From: Psettodes erumei
Lineage: Eukaryota; Chordata; Actinopteri; Pleuronectiformes; Psettodidae
Direction: 5' to 3'
Length of the DNA stretch: 64,000 nt
Assembly (NCBI GenBank): GCA_016785225.1
Contig: JAFBJZ010000623.1
Location: 1,216,501-1,280,500 of the forward strand
Numbering within the stretch: position 1 is the first letter of the stretch; every line of letters starts with the position of its first letter. The translations under genes were made by a program, and so were the position numbers. A model generated the notes under the pieces. It made no database searches. It saw nothing but the letters and a program-made list of their open reading frames with translations, and was not told where the DNA came from. This document shows, in pieces, positions 1-14,000 of this stretch.

Positions 1-644
1 AATATGCTATTTAGCTTATAGGATTTATAAATACATACTTTAGTGTGAAAAATCTGTTTCCAATGAAAACTGCAAAGGCAGCAACAAATGCAGCAAGCAA
101 TGCTTTCTTAATGGCAGCTATGTTTGGAAGAGAGAGGAAGTCAAAGGTCACACAGGAACTCTTTCAGTGCAGCAGAGTGCATTTTCATAGCTTCACCAAA
201 GATGGAGCTGAAAAAGGATTTAATTTACCCAGATTACTTAAAGAAATTTGGATGGTGTATTTAAAATTGGTATCAGAATTATCCCTAAGACAAACTTCTC
301 CACAGCAACAGTCAAGTGACCTTTTTTTGTGCTTTTTTTTAGCAGTCAAGTCAACATTTATTCACAGATCTTATTCACAAAATGTGTCACCCAACCTTAG
401 AAAAGATTGAAAATAACAACAAATACAAGAGAAAAATTTAATTTTTTTTTTCAAACAGTAGCAATTAAAACATGTAAACAAAATTTAGTTACACAAGTTG
501 TAAATATTTTGCTCAGATTTAACATCTAACATCCATCTTCTTCCAGCTCCAACTGAGGGATCTTCAAGCTCTTTGACCAGCTGAGAGACTCATGGGTCTA
601 TTATCTCATATCATTGCTCTGTCTAAATGAGAGCCTTGTAAAAT
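1..644. other. Intergenic, no gene seen
   Basis: AT-rich sequence downstream of the paraoxonase gene. The short open frames here have no recognisable domain, no splice context and no codon bias. Nothing further can be supported. Confidence 0.6.
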
Positions 645-650
645 TTTATT
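645..650 (-). terminator. Poly(A) signal of the paraoxonase gene
   Basis: The plus strand reads TTTATT, that is AATAAA on the minus strand, about 66 bases after the paraoxonase stop codon. It is the first canonical signal downstream and would give a very short 3' UTR. Confidence 0.6.
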
Positions 651-715
651 TTTTTTCCCCTGAATTTCATCAAATTTTCCTAATCACTGAGAATTATAGT
701 ACAGATGGTCAATGC

Positions 716-3685
716 CTACTTCAGATCACAGATCAAGGCTTTATGGAACACAGTGCCAATGAGCAACTTTTCCCCATAGGGAGCTGCTACAGAGGAACCC
801 ATGATCACATGACCGTTATCCTCGTACACCTGAGTCACCAGTGGCTGATCAGAATGTATGTTCTGGATGCGGATGACCTGAAGAAAACAGAATTATAATG
901 GGATGATACATTGTAAACTGACAGAGAATACAGACATAATGCTTAGTTGTTTTTTTACTCAGTCTGTTTTTGTAATGGTGTCAGGCTTCTCACAATTTGC
1001 TTTCTGGTAAAAGTGCACAATCAAACCTCTGATCCAAGCGGATCCTTGGGGTCATCCATCAAAATTTTCCATCCATTAGGGTGACAGCCCAGCCACAGGT
1101 CACCTGTTTCAGGGTTGACTTCAATGTTGTCACAGAGCGTACCCACAGCCACAGACTGGTGAGGTGTCATAGACAAATTTATTATAATACATTCATCATG
1201 CTAATTGCAAATCCAATGTGACCTCATTTTTTATTTGGCAAGAAAAAGTCAGTAATCCCTTTGGAATGACGGTTTATATATTAATTATTTAGGAAAAAAT
1301 GAAAGATCCTCATCCAAATCCAGATCCAGAGCTTCATCCAAATTGACACAACTGAGAATAATTTTATGAATATATATTTTTTCCTTAAACAGTAACAGTT
1401 ATAGAATGTCACTGACGTTGATGAAGCACAGTGATTCACCAATGGAAAAACATTTTTTGTAAGATACTCTAAAAGATATCACTGAAATGATTGTAATATC
1501 TACCTTCACAGAGTCCAGTGTGTTGTCTTCTTTCCGCTCAAACACATGCACATTGCTGTCCAAAAAATCTGCCATGTATATATGCCTACAAACAACAAAG
1601 AATACTACAGTGAAGGGATTTAGACATGGGAAACATGAAGGACCATACTGCATGGCCCTGCAGATCGTACCTACCTTCTGTCTGGTGAGATATTTATGCC
1701 ATTTGCAAAGTAGTAACCTTCAGAGACCACTTTTACATCCTTGGGACTGTAGTACACAACATTACCCCAAGGCTGACCCAGAAGAGGCTCCACCAAACTT
1801 TTAATGGTCGGATGGGTAAAGTAGTGATCATTGGTTGCATAGAAGCTATCTGTACCCATGGCGACAATATCGTTAACGCTGGGAAGAAAAATCAGAAATG
1901 AAAAATTATTTTAATAATAAATTGACTGCAATCTAAATTTATTTTGTATAACTATATTATGACGTGACAGTTTATTTCATAAATATTATTTCAGACTGAC
2001 TATTTCACAGTGGATACAGTTTCAACTTATCCCCATGCTGTACCTGTGGAGCAATTCATGTTTTATGGTTTTCAGATGCACCAGGGAGTGGTCATCCTCT
2101 ACAAATCTGAAGACCTCTACTTGACTGTTGTGTTGAGGATGATTGACAACAAAAAGGTATATTGTGTCATCTGATGAAAAACAAGGAAAGCATTGTAAAC
2201 CTTAAAAGTCAATGCATCAGAATCACATCTGAAGCTGTAAAAAAAAAAAAGATGCTCATGCATTTATTTTTTTTTTTTTATAAAAGTGACACCACTTGTG
2301 TTTCAATTATTTTCATTGCAAAAAATGTAATTTAATTTCTGCTATTCATTCATACCTGTTGAGAAATGTCATTAATCTGGATCAAACTGAGAAACCAGTA
2401 CAAAGCCTCAAGACTAGAATTTTTGCCCATTGCAGCAGACTTGTCAGTGACATACTGTATGTGCAACCACATGTAAGTGATGATAGGTGCTTTTACCACT
2501 AGGATCAGTGTATACACTGATGCCATGAGGGTTGAATGAGCCCAGATCAAAGTTTCTCGGCATGCGCAGCTCCATCGGTTTGATCCGAGGATCTTGTAGA
2601 TCAAGGGTGTAGATCTTTCCTGTAACATCTGAGTATGGCAACCCAGGATACTTCAGACCCTTGAAAAATTAAAGATATTACACAGACTCTAAAAAATATT
2701 GCAGAACAATATGTAAAAAGCATACATTTATACATAAAACCGTGTTTGATTACAGACAGTATTTTGTCAAAGACCGGTGCTTAAGCAGGATGCAGAGGTG
2801 TGTAACCCTAGCATAAGAGACCTTTTTTCTCCTAATAACATATTTCCTGCATTTGAAGACATGCTGGTAAAGTACACTTGAAGTGAAAAGCAGATAAACC
2901 AGCTGACATTTATGGAAGGTTCATGCATGCAGTCTTAAGTAAGATCAAGATGGATTTTCTTTTTTCCAATCATTGGAGACCACCAGATTGACTATGGTAA
3001 TCCAACATTCATTTGGGGCTATGTTGAGCATATCAGTACAATACGATTACTGTATAAAAAAAGAGTTTCTCTTCCTTTTTTAGGTCTAGATAGAAAAATG
3101 TTCGGTCACACAAACATGAAACGTGTCATAAGTTGGACATGTGAGAGAGTCTGGCTATTACTGACAGACAGATAGTATTGGTAGTAGTACCATTCTTAGT
3201 TGCTCTGTTGCTTTCTATCGTAAGTTTGTCGTACAGTACAGTCATAGATGGCTGCTCTGCCACTCAAACACTTACAGTGCTGATAAAGGCAAGCCCATTT
3301 CCAAGGATCGTTATATCCTCCGAGCCATGATCTGAAGGTACACAGTTTGACAGTTGTTCATTTGAACTTTGTTATGTTTTTTTTGTTGTTGTTTTTTTAA
3401 CGTCACTTACCCAGGTTTTTGAGGAAGGCACAGTTAGGGAGATGGTTCTGGACCAGCTCCCTAGAGGCATGGACTCTTTTCCTGTCATGTTTTCAACACA
3501 GAAGGTTACATTAGGGCAGCGCGCCACAACAAAACTTTCCTGTTTCTCAAGGGAACGACGCACCGAAGCGTAGCCGCGTTATTTCCACATAAATGGAGTT
3601 ACATTCACCTTAAGATGAAAATCCTCTGTCCTAACAGCGCCGATAAGGCAGCTATTACAAGTGAGATGAAGCCGAGCGTTCCCAT
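716..3685 (-). CDS. Paraoxonase (PON1/2/3 family), 9 exons
   Basis: Calcium-dependent lactonase/arylesterase, a six-bladed beta-propeller kept on membranes or HDL by an uncleaved hydrophobic N-terminus. Coding exons (plus coordinates, read right to left): 3609-3685, 3411-3481, 3276-3331, 2497-2659, 2044-2170, 1675-1878, 1504-1585, 1027-1155, 716-877. All have GT-AG ends, phases agree, and they sum to 356 residues, against about 355 for the family. The start MGTLGFISLVIAALSALLGQ is a hydrophobic anchor. Residues matching PON1 active-site positions are visible: the Glu of GSEDI, the His of FNPHG, VVNHP, VNDIV, FANGINIS and CDN (calcium ligands). The C-terminus is GTVFHKALICDLK. Exon 2 is 71 nt, as I recall for mammalian PON. 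No lesion is seen. I cannot tell which fish PON paralogue this is. Family call very sure. Confidence 0.95.
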
Positions 3686-5022
3686 TTCGATATCACGAAA
3701 GGCAAACTTTGCGAACAGGTCATTCCAGCCGACTACGGCAGCTGCGACGTTCGACGGCAGGCGCCGCTGAGGCTGCTTTCACGACTGTCGGACATTTATC
3801 ATTCTAAGTTTCTTTCAGTTGTTACTCTACGTTGTCACCTTTAACATACATATACTTTAATGGCTCACACCGAAATCTGCCAATATAAAATATATGTAAA
3901 ATATACGCCTTCGTCTGTATCTCTCGTTAAAAAGATAAAACACAACTCATTCATTTTTATAGGTTCGCCGAATGCACCTGAACTGAACTTGAGAATTTTT
4001 TTTTACTATAAATAATTTCCGATGTTTGAGAAGCACGTGAATGTAGCATGGTTCCCAATGGCTGAAGCAGCTACAACTTCAGCCAAATGCAATGGAAAAG
4101 CGGCTCTAAGGCCACAGTTTCAGTATTCTACATAAAAGCTGTGGGTTTATTCTGTTTTAAAAAGAGGGGAGAATGTTGTTGGCTCAGTTTTGCTGTGTAG
4201 TCCTTGTGGAACAGTAACGGTACAACACTGGTGAGCCACCAACGATGAAACAAGCAACTTGTTATTCATGCTGTGGCTGATCGATGTATTTTTTGACATA
4301 CTCGATGTATAGAACCATGAATGAGAACTATAACTACAAAATAAGCTTTAAATTCAAAATGCGAAACAAAGCACTATTGCTGATGCTGTGAATGTTTCTA
4401 CAAAGAATCTGAACGGCTGGGGAATCCTCTTGCCCTGAACACACCACAAATCTTTGGTACCGAGACACGTTCATTATTTAAGGTAAATGGTCCTGTGGGA
4501 TCGGCTATGCTGTTCCCTTTAAAATCCACTCACTCAATAACATGTAGTGCCTGCAGAGCCCTGTTTAAATTGTTTATTTTTGAAGTTGTTTTTTTGTAGG
4601 TGATGACTCCTCCCAACATAAAACAAAAAGTTACAAAATTGTCTATGTAATCAAAATCATGTGTAAGAGACTTCATAAAAAACAAACATGAACACATACA
4701 TACAGATACAGAAGTGAAAGTAACATAAAATTGGCAAACTATTGACCCTGTGATATTCAGCATTGGGTGCATGCAACCTGACAGTAACTGTAGAATATCT
4801 ACAAAAGTCCAATTAAAGAATGATAGCATCTAACAACTTCAAAACACCAACAACTCCTGCACATTACATCTTGTGCAACCAGCGAGCACTGTTACGTGGG
4901 GCACGCCGGATTCCTGACTCTTTGTTTTGTGAAGTCGTGTAAAGGTTCACAGTGTAATACAGCAGGATCCCCCATCAAACAGTTTCAAGCAAGACTGTAT
5001 ATTTGGAACATACAAAATAAAT
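3686..5022. other. Intergenic region between paraoxonase and csnk2a1
   Basis: Holds the paraoxonase promoter side, mildly CpG-enriched at about 3500-3800, and then AT-rich sequence up to the csnk2a1 3' end. No TATA box at a convincing distance and no coding exon was recognised. Confidence 0.5.
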
Positions 5023-5028
5023 TTTATT
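5023..5028 (-). terminator. csnk2a1: Candidate poly(A) signal of csnk2a1
   Basis: TTTATT on the plus strand (AATAAA on the minus), about 270 bases beyond the csnk2a1 stop. It would give a short 3' UTR; a more distal site cannot be excluded. Confidence 0.45.
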
Positions 5029-5297
5029 ATCCATTCTCTTCATGTCTACATCTTATCAGAATTTTCTAGACAATGTCATTGTCAAATAACACACCCAAAT
5101 TAGTTCTAATAATCCTGACAGGTGCAACAATACATTTCTGTCAAGTCCAGGTGTCAAAATATAACTGAATGTGAAAAGCAATTTAAATCTTCTTCTTTGT
5201 AATTTTCAACATAAAAAGGGGAGCCATGGTCCTGGGCCACAGTGAGATCTAGGCAGGACATGGCCATGAGCACACAAACACAGGTGAGGAAGTGGCT

Positions 5298-8288
<2,991 letters not shown>

Positions 8289-9706
8289 ATTCTACACAAG
8301 ATCTTCTCTAAAATCTCCTAAACACAACAGCAGAACATGAACAATGGCGTCAGAACACTGCATTTACATTCACTCACAGCAGTGACAAAGATATTCCAGA
8401 TTAAACGGTATGCAATAGTTTATAGGCTAATTAACCACGTTAGCATCGGCACAGCATCCTTACAGTAACTCCAGGTGATATAGTGTGATTAAATTGATTT
8501 AAGACAAGAATACCTGGGAGGGTCCCTCCAGGATGTTGATGATAGATGAATTGGAACAGGAGTGGTTGAGATGCCTTTATGGTAAGAAAGCTACAGGGGC
8601 ACACAGAACATAAAAATAGACAGTTTACTGCACACCATCCATGGCAAGTATTCAACACCATATGTAAAACCGAGACGTGTAAATCAGATATGTATTCCAT
8701 AACTGCTTTGCAAGGCAATCTACATATGAACGTTTCAAAAGACAAATATTTCTCACGTGCCTCGGGAAGGCGGCTACGGGGATTAACAGAGCGAAACAAT
8801 AGCATAATAAAATGAAGTTAAATTTAAGCATTTGGTGGCCAGTGTGTCTATATGCGATGGCGTGTGAAATGGAGAAACCTGAGTGTTAAACGGGGGCATC
8901 CAATCAGTCTAATCAGGAGGTACAGGGTTCAATGCAGTCATCACTGGGGGCTACACCAAGGCAGGATCTCCTGTTGAAAAGCGGCAGAAAGTAGGTTGAT
9001 TAAAATCAATGCTGTCAATTAAGCAAACACGAGCAAACTGTGTGAGCCAGCGCACGCCAGCCAATACAGCTAATAAGGCTGCATTAAATTACTGTGTTTA
9101 TGAGAGGCATCCAATCGACAAATGGTCCTCTCTGGGTACAAGAAACTCGTTCGGTTATGCCCAATTTGCCCGCTTGATACTGTAATGAAAAAGAGAGTGT
9201 ACGCAGACACCCTCTGTGGCCCAAGGCCTGCACAAGTGCAGTGGGGCTAACAGCTAGCTATCAGGCGAACCGGGCAGCTGGCTGAGCTGCTAGCTGGTTA
9301 GCATTAGCTCGTCACAGCAGAGGGAAAAGCCGGTTGGAAAAGTCACAACTCGCTCTCGAGCACAGTGTGGGCCTTAGACGGAAAGAAACAAACGGCCCGC
9401 GTAAGAATAACCCAACCGCCATTCTAGCGGTCGTTATTAGCGTAGAGCCAAACATCAAGCTTCGAAAAATATATTTCCTAAAGCTAAAAAAGTGCTAAGC
9501 TAACAGGCTAAAGGAGTGAATAGCCTGCTGGGCTGGCTGGCGAGGCAAGTGGCTGACAACGCCTTGAAAAACATCCTACAAACACTATGGTCGAGCAGCA
9601 GACTGGCGCCGCAGTTGTGTTACTTCTTCCCGGCTTTCCCTCGCACCCGTAACACCAAACGGCAGCTCCAAACCTACGATGATTTGTGGTAAAATAACAC
9701 GATTAC
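8289..9706 (-). other. csnk2a1: csnk2a1 5' UTR remainder and first intron
   Basis: Non-coding. A good minus-strand donor (AGAG|GTAATC) at 9705-9706 suggests a non-coding first exon begins at 9707 on the right, so this stretch is mostly intron 1. CpG density rises from about 9230 onward. No other gene was recognised. Confidence 0.5.
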
Positions 9707-9800
9707 CTCTCAGCGTTGTTGGGACGTCAATATGGCGATGCTTGGGATCAAGAGCTTAGTGCGAACAACCTCTCCCGCAGAGGGCGCTCTCCTTTTTCTT
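9707..9800 (-). promoter_or_regulatory. csnk2a1: csnk2a1 non-coding exon 1 and core promoter (approximate)
   Basis: CpG-rich, TATA-less segment directly upstream of the inferred first-exon donor. It contains AATATGGCG at 9729-9737, a YY1-type ATGGCG core, and GACGTCA just left of it, a CRE-like element. Both are common in housekeeping promoters close to the start of transcription. The exact start cannot be read from sequence. Confidence 0.45.
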
Positions 9801-9804
9801 TTTC

Positions 9805-9841
9805 GTGGTGGTGGTGGTGGGTGGGGGGTGGGGTGGGGGGG
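9805..9841 (+). repeat. G-rich GGT/GGGG tract with quadruplex potential
   Basis: Runs of GTGG followed by GGGTGGGGGGTGGGGTGGGGGGG: four or more G-runs of three or longer with one-base spacers. It lies directly upstream of the inferred csnk2a1 start and would be C-rich on that gene's sense strand. Confidence 0.75.
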
Positions 9842-10583
9842 TAGTAGCTCCCCCTGCCACCAACAGGTCTAATGATTGAAACATTAACTTCTTTCCTCTG
9901 CATATGACATGTTCTACGCAGACACAGCTGTTTGCGAGTATCTTTGTGTGGACCGACCCCCGAACGCACAATGCTCCCACAAAGCAGCATGCACATTTGA
10001 CACTCACAGGCCTTGCAGATGCCAGAGAAGATTTAACAGGCCTACAGAATTTGAATTTTAATAGTAGGAGAACAGCAGGTATTAACAGACAGGATTTAGT
10101 CCTCAGCCCCACCCATCTCACTGCAAAGGCACACGAGAGACTGCAGCCGAAATGTGTTGTGCTGTGCATTTCAGGATATTTCTCCTATTTCTATAGACTG
10201 ATGTTCAGTGGGGCCTGATTTTTTAAAAAGGTCTTTGTTTAGGTAAAAAATAGGGCCACATTGGGTAAATGGACAATGATGCAACAGTGACAGAAAACAA
10301 TACACAGTCTGTGGCATTGGTCACAGAAAAAGCCAGGAGCCTTTTCCTGAAGTAACCAACCACCTATAATCAGCACATAATAGAGGGGCGTTCCAATTCT
10401 TTTTGTGCATTCAAATGTTGCAAACATTTTGTTTCATATTGTATTTACATGAAGAATAGGCCTTTGTAAAAATTTTCAGGACCTGTAGCCTGATTGTTTC
10501 CTCTCCGCCTGCAAGTCACAGATTGTTAAACACACAGAAAGAGCCTTTGAATAAATCTCTATTTGATACATCATGTCAGGATC
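9842..10583. other. Intergenic, no gene seen
   Basis: Separates the divergent csnk2a1 gene and the small secreted-protein gene. Overlapping open frames here carry no recognisable domain. Confidence 0.5.
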
Positions 10584-10625
10584 TATAATCATTAACACCT
10601 GTTAAAGGTTAAAAGTAGTATAAAG
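10584..10625 (+). promoter_or_regulatory. TATA box with upstream HNF1-like site
   Basis: TATAAAG at 10619-10625 lies about 75 bases before the ATG at 10698, so transcription would start near 10650. At 10584-10596 the sequence TATAATCATTAAC matches the HNF1 palindrome GTTAATNATTAAC at 10 of its 12 fixed positions. This pair is typical of liver, gut or kidney genes. The motif match is seen; the tissue is inferred. Confidence 0.55.
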
Positions 10626-10697
10626 TGGCAGTATATAGAATAGCAGCCATAACAGCTCTCCTGCAGCCAAACGGCAGACTCAGGTGGAGACTGCACG

Positions 10698-11967
10698 ATG
10701 AAGCTGTAAGTTTGTTTGTCTTTCTTTATGTCTATCACTTGTCACTGAAATGTATTTTATTTCCAAGATAGATATGTTACCATGTCATAAATTTGATGTA
10801 AGCACAATGTTTCTCACTAAAGACTTAACTGTGGTTTCATTTGTTTCAGCTTCATGTGTTGTCTCCTACTTCTTCCAATTTGCAGCTATGGTATTAACAG
10901 CCCCAGCCACAGGTAAAGCATCCCATCTGAGGAAAGGAAAAAAGAAAAATCTTTTTTTTCAGATCACTCAGCTTTTATATTACATGTTTAATATCTATTG
11001 AGTAGGACACTAGCTGTAACACCTTACAATGTTTGTCTTCCTTCTTTTTCAAGCTCAAGAGAAAATGTGTTAATTTTCCTGTATGGTGAGATTATTAATG
11101 TCATTTGATGTTTTCTTGCATGCGAAAAATTATAGTAGTGCTGGCTTTTGAAAACTGAAAATCACTTTTATCTCATGACTTTTCTTTATAACTGTCATTA
11201 TAGATGGAATCAGCACAATGACCTTACCTGCAATTGTGATTCAAACTGATGCAATCAGATAAAGAGAGATACATTCAGATTTACAGTATAAACAGGAACA
11301 CTATTATATCTCACAGTGACTGATTGTCTCACTGGATCCTCAAAGTACTGTTGGTTCTCCATTAATACAAATGTGACAGTCGAAGACCAGGTCACAAAAG
11401 AGAACAGGGACATAAAGTATATGGTATTTGTGTTGCTTCGTTGTCTATCATAATCTTCATGGTGTACTGTAGTAAGCACTGTTGGTGGTATCTGATCGTG
11501 ATCATATACAACTGCCCCAGTGATTGTGACAGTGCATCCCAAATCCCCCATCATAATTTGATTTCATACAAATAATACTAAGATTTGTTAATATTTCAGA
11601 ACCTGAAGTATCAAATACAAATGGAAGGAAAAACTGTAACGAGCTGTAATGGGAATTGATTGTAATGTCTGTAACAGTGCAGATAATGTACTGATGCAGA
11701 TGTTGCAGCAACAACATTTTTCTATTCCCAGGTGCAATCAAAGGTCTTGAAAGACCTGACATCAAGATGATGATCCCTGAAGTTGTGACAAATTACAACG
11801 TACATTTGGGGAGGAAAACAAGCGTGAACAAAGAAGACATGAGGCTGTTGGATTCAAGCAGAAGATCAGCTCAGGGATTTGAGAGCAGAGAGGAGAGTGA
11901 TCTTGACAGTGACAAGGGAATGACAGTGGATGTTCAGGGGTTATCTGATTTAGTGGAGACACAGTGA
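10698..11967 (+). CDS. Unrecognised small secreted protein, 4 coding exons
   Basis: I do not recognise this protein. Proposed coding exons: 10698-10705, 10850-10912, 11054-11085, 11732-11967, all with good GT-AG ends and matching phases, giving about 112 residues. The start MKLFMCCLLLLPICSYG is a clear signal peptide. The rest has no cysteine and is polar, with an acidic Ser/Glu/Asp stretch (SREESDLDSDKG) resembling SxE phosphorylation sites of secretory phosphoproteins, ending LSDLVETQ. Exon 3 (32 nt) is the least certain: it is needed because joining exon 2 directly to exon 4 gives an immediate stop. A promoter with TATA and HNF1-like motifs lies just upstream and a poly(A) signal at 12827. 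A second open frame (11949-12194) follows the stop in another phase, so the C-terminus may be wrong or frameshifted. Family unknown. Confidence 0.5.
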
Positions 11968-12850
11968 CCAACAGTGCCAGGCAAGGCATCAATCTCCAAA
12001 AAAAGGAAGGAAGAGTTAATGGGTTGAATGGTGTGTTGGCCCCAGGCCGAAGCAGAAAAATGTTAGAGCAGGACTGTTTGGAGGACAACAATAGCAGACT
12101 GGCTGTATTGGGAACCAGCAGAGATAGCGAAACTGAACAAAACTACATTGCTGCACAAATTATGACCAGAACAATCAAAAGGCTGAAAAAGTGATATTTT
12201 TCACAGAAACCAGGGAATATATCATTTCTGAAATATGTCCAAGTTTTTTCTTCCATTAGTCAGTATTGTAAAAACACTGTTTCAATACTGATACAGATAG
12301 TGGCTGCTTTTCCTGAAAGATCTGTCATTTCCTGTGAATCTTCTTGAGCTCTAAGACTCGTGGTGATCACGTGAAATCCTTTTCTTCTGCATGTCAAGAA
12401 GGCAAATGTTTCCTGCTTATATTGCTGTCCACCCAAACATTTCCATGATGTGTCATAGGTTTACCACTCAATTTCCTTTCATTTCATTCTAATCTAATTA
12501 CAAGATGAAAGCATTTTCTAGATCTTGCTTTTTTATTCAAATGTTACGGGTGTAATCCTCAATAACAACTGTTCTTCCCACTTTTGGCAGATTTTCTTCC
12601 TCATAATGAGTCAGGGACTGCCATCTGTTGACTCACAGGAGGCAGACATGCTGCTTCCAAATACAGATGCTCTTGGGACTTTTTGATCTACATTTAGATC
12701 TTTACATGTATTTTTTGTTATGTCACCATGTGTAAAAATATATTTTGTGTTATGCTTGTGGGAACTGGTTAAAACAAATTTGTAGTTTCTAAAGCATGAT
12801 GTTTGGAAAAAACCTGTAGCAAGAGAAATAAATACAACTACTTTAATGAC
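11968..12850 (+). other. 3' region of the small secreted-protein gene, with a second open frame
   Basis: After the stop at 11965-11967 the sequence is open in another phase from 11949 to 12194, encoding a basic, polar stretch ending TRTIKRLKK. It could be untranslated, or the real C-terminus if an indel or unseen splice joins the frames. The rest is AT-rich 3' UTR up to AATAAA at 12827-12832. Confidence 0.4.
12827..12832 (+). terminator. Poly(A) signal of the small secreted-protein gene
   Basis: AATAAA on the plus strand. It faces the minus-strand signal of tyrobp at 12996-13001, so the two genes converge tail to tail within about 170 bases. Confidence 0.55.
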
Positions 12851-12995
12851 TTAGAAGTCTAGTTGAGCATGAAATTTGTTACTTTTACTCTCAAGTCTTT
12901 GTACAGTATGTTCACTGTAATGTAAAAAACAGTAACTAATCTTCTGAAATATCAGTAAAAATACGAAAATGTAAAAAAAAGAACACTACAGCTTT

Positions 12996-13001
12996 TTTAT
13001 T
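12996..13001 (-). terminator. tyrobp: Poly(A) signal of tyrobp
   Basis: TTTATT on the plus strand, AATAAA on the minus, 300 bases beyond the tyrobp stop codon. Confidence 0.5.
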
Positions 13002-13300
13002 TTCTTGGTTGTTAAAGTTTTGTTTAATTTACAATTAATTAAATACAAATACACATTTTAAGAAAGCTTAAGAGTTATCAAAAAATCACATCACAGAGGT
13101 ACACAATACAGTACTCAATAAACAAAATATAAATGAGTTCTTTAAAATACACACAAATACTCTGTGTTATGACCTATAATGCCACTGAAGAAAAAGTGGC
13201 AAAATAAGATGAGGAAAGAGGAGTACATTGTGCTATCTAGTTGTGGTTTGTTAAAAATAATTACACAAGGCATGGCTGGGATTTTTATAGCTCTGATGTT

Positions 13301-14000
13301 TCATTTCCTAATGTTCCGAAGCTCACTGTACACATCTGACTGGACTCCATGTAACTCCTATAAAACAGTAAAAATTAATCATCATGGAGAGATATCATGA
13401 AGCCACCAAACAAACTAATTTCACATTTATTGTCTTTGAGGCTTAATTAATAATGTAGTTGTAACTTACCTGGTAGGGAGATTCTGTGGTCTCTGTCATT
13501 ATTTTATTAGATACTGACGGTGGCAGGTTTCTTCTAGCTGTTCAAAAACATTTACATGTCAATTTGCTGCCCACCTGCCCTATCACCTCCCAGCACCAAT
13601 GCACAAAAATGTAGCGCTTACCATCATGAGAATCCCAATCTCTCCTTCTCTTGTGGTGAGTTGCAAAGCAGAACACAGAAATAGTGATTAAGATGGTCAG
13701 GATAATGTCAGAGGCAATAATGGCCACGACAGACCCTATGTTTATTAGGTAACAGGATCCACATTCTGCAAAAGAGCAAAGACACAGGATTGAGGCACAA
13801 AACCGAAAGGCAGTTTCCCAGAGGAGCAAACATGTTTACAGAAGTTAGATACCTTGCTGTCCTCCTGCAGACCCTGAGAAATAAAGTTAACACGACCTTA
13901 GATCACAACAACAACAGCAGAGTGTATGATGTACAGTTCAAACACATTTAGGATACCACTCACCAAACAACGAGCCCACAATACAAAGAGTGTCAGACAT
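13301..14000 (-). CDS. tyrobp: TYRO protein tyrosine kinase-binding protein (DAP12/KARAP), 5 exons
   Basis: Homodimeric transmembrane adaptor that pairs with activating receptors of NK and myeloid cells and signals through one ITAM to SYK/ZAP70. Coding exons (right to left): 13964-14000, 13853-13873, 13622-13765, 13470-13537, 13301-13357; 108 residues with consistent phases. Visible: short ectodomain with a CGSC pair (interchain cysteines), a transmembrane helix with the essential aspartate (IIASDIILTIL), a basic stop-transfer (KRRRDW), and ITAM YQEL-x7-YSEL, close to the mammalian ESPYQELQGQRSDVYSDL. The N-terminus (MSDTLCIVGSLFG) is a weak signal peptide; a different first exon is possible. 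hcst lies next upstream on the same strand, nfkbid beyond, as in mammals. Sure of identity, less of exon 1. Confidence 0.93.
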
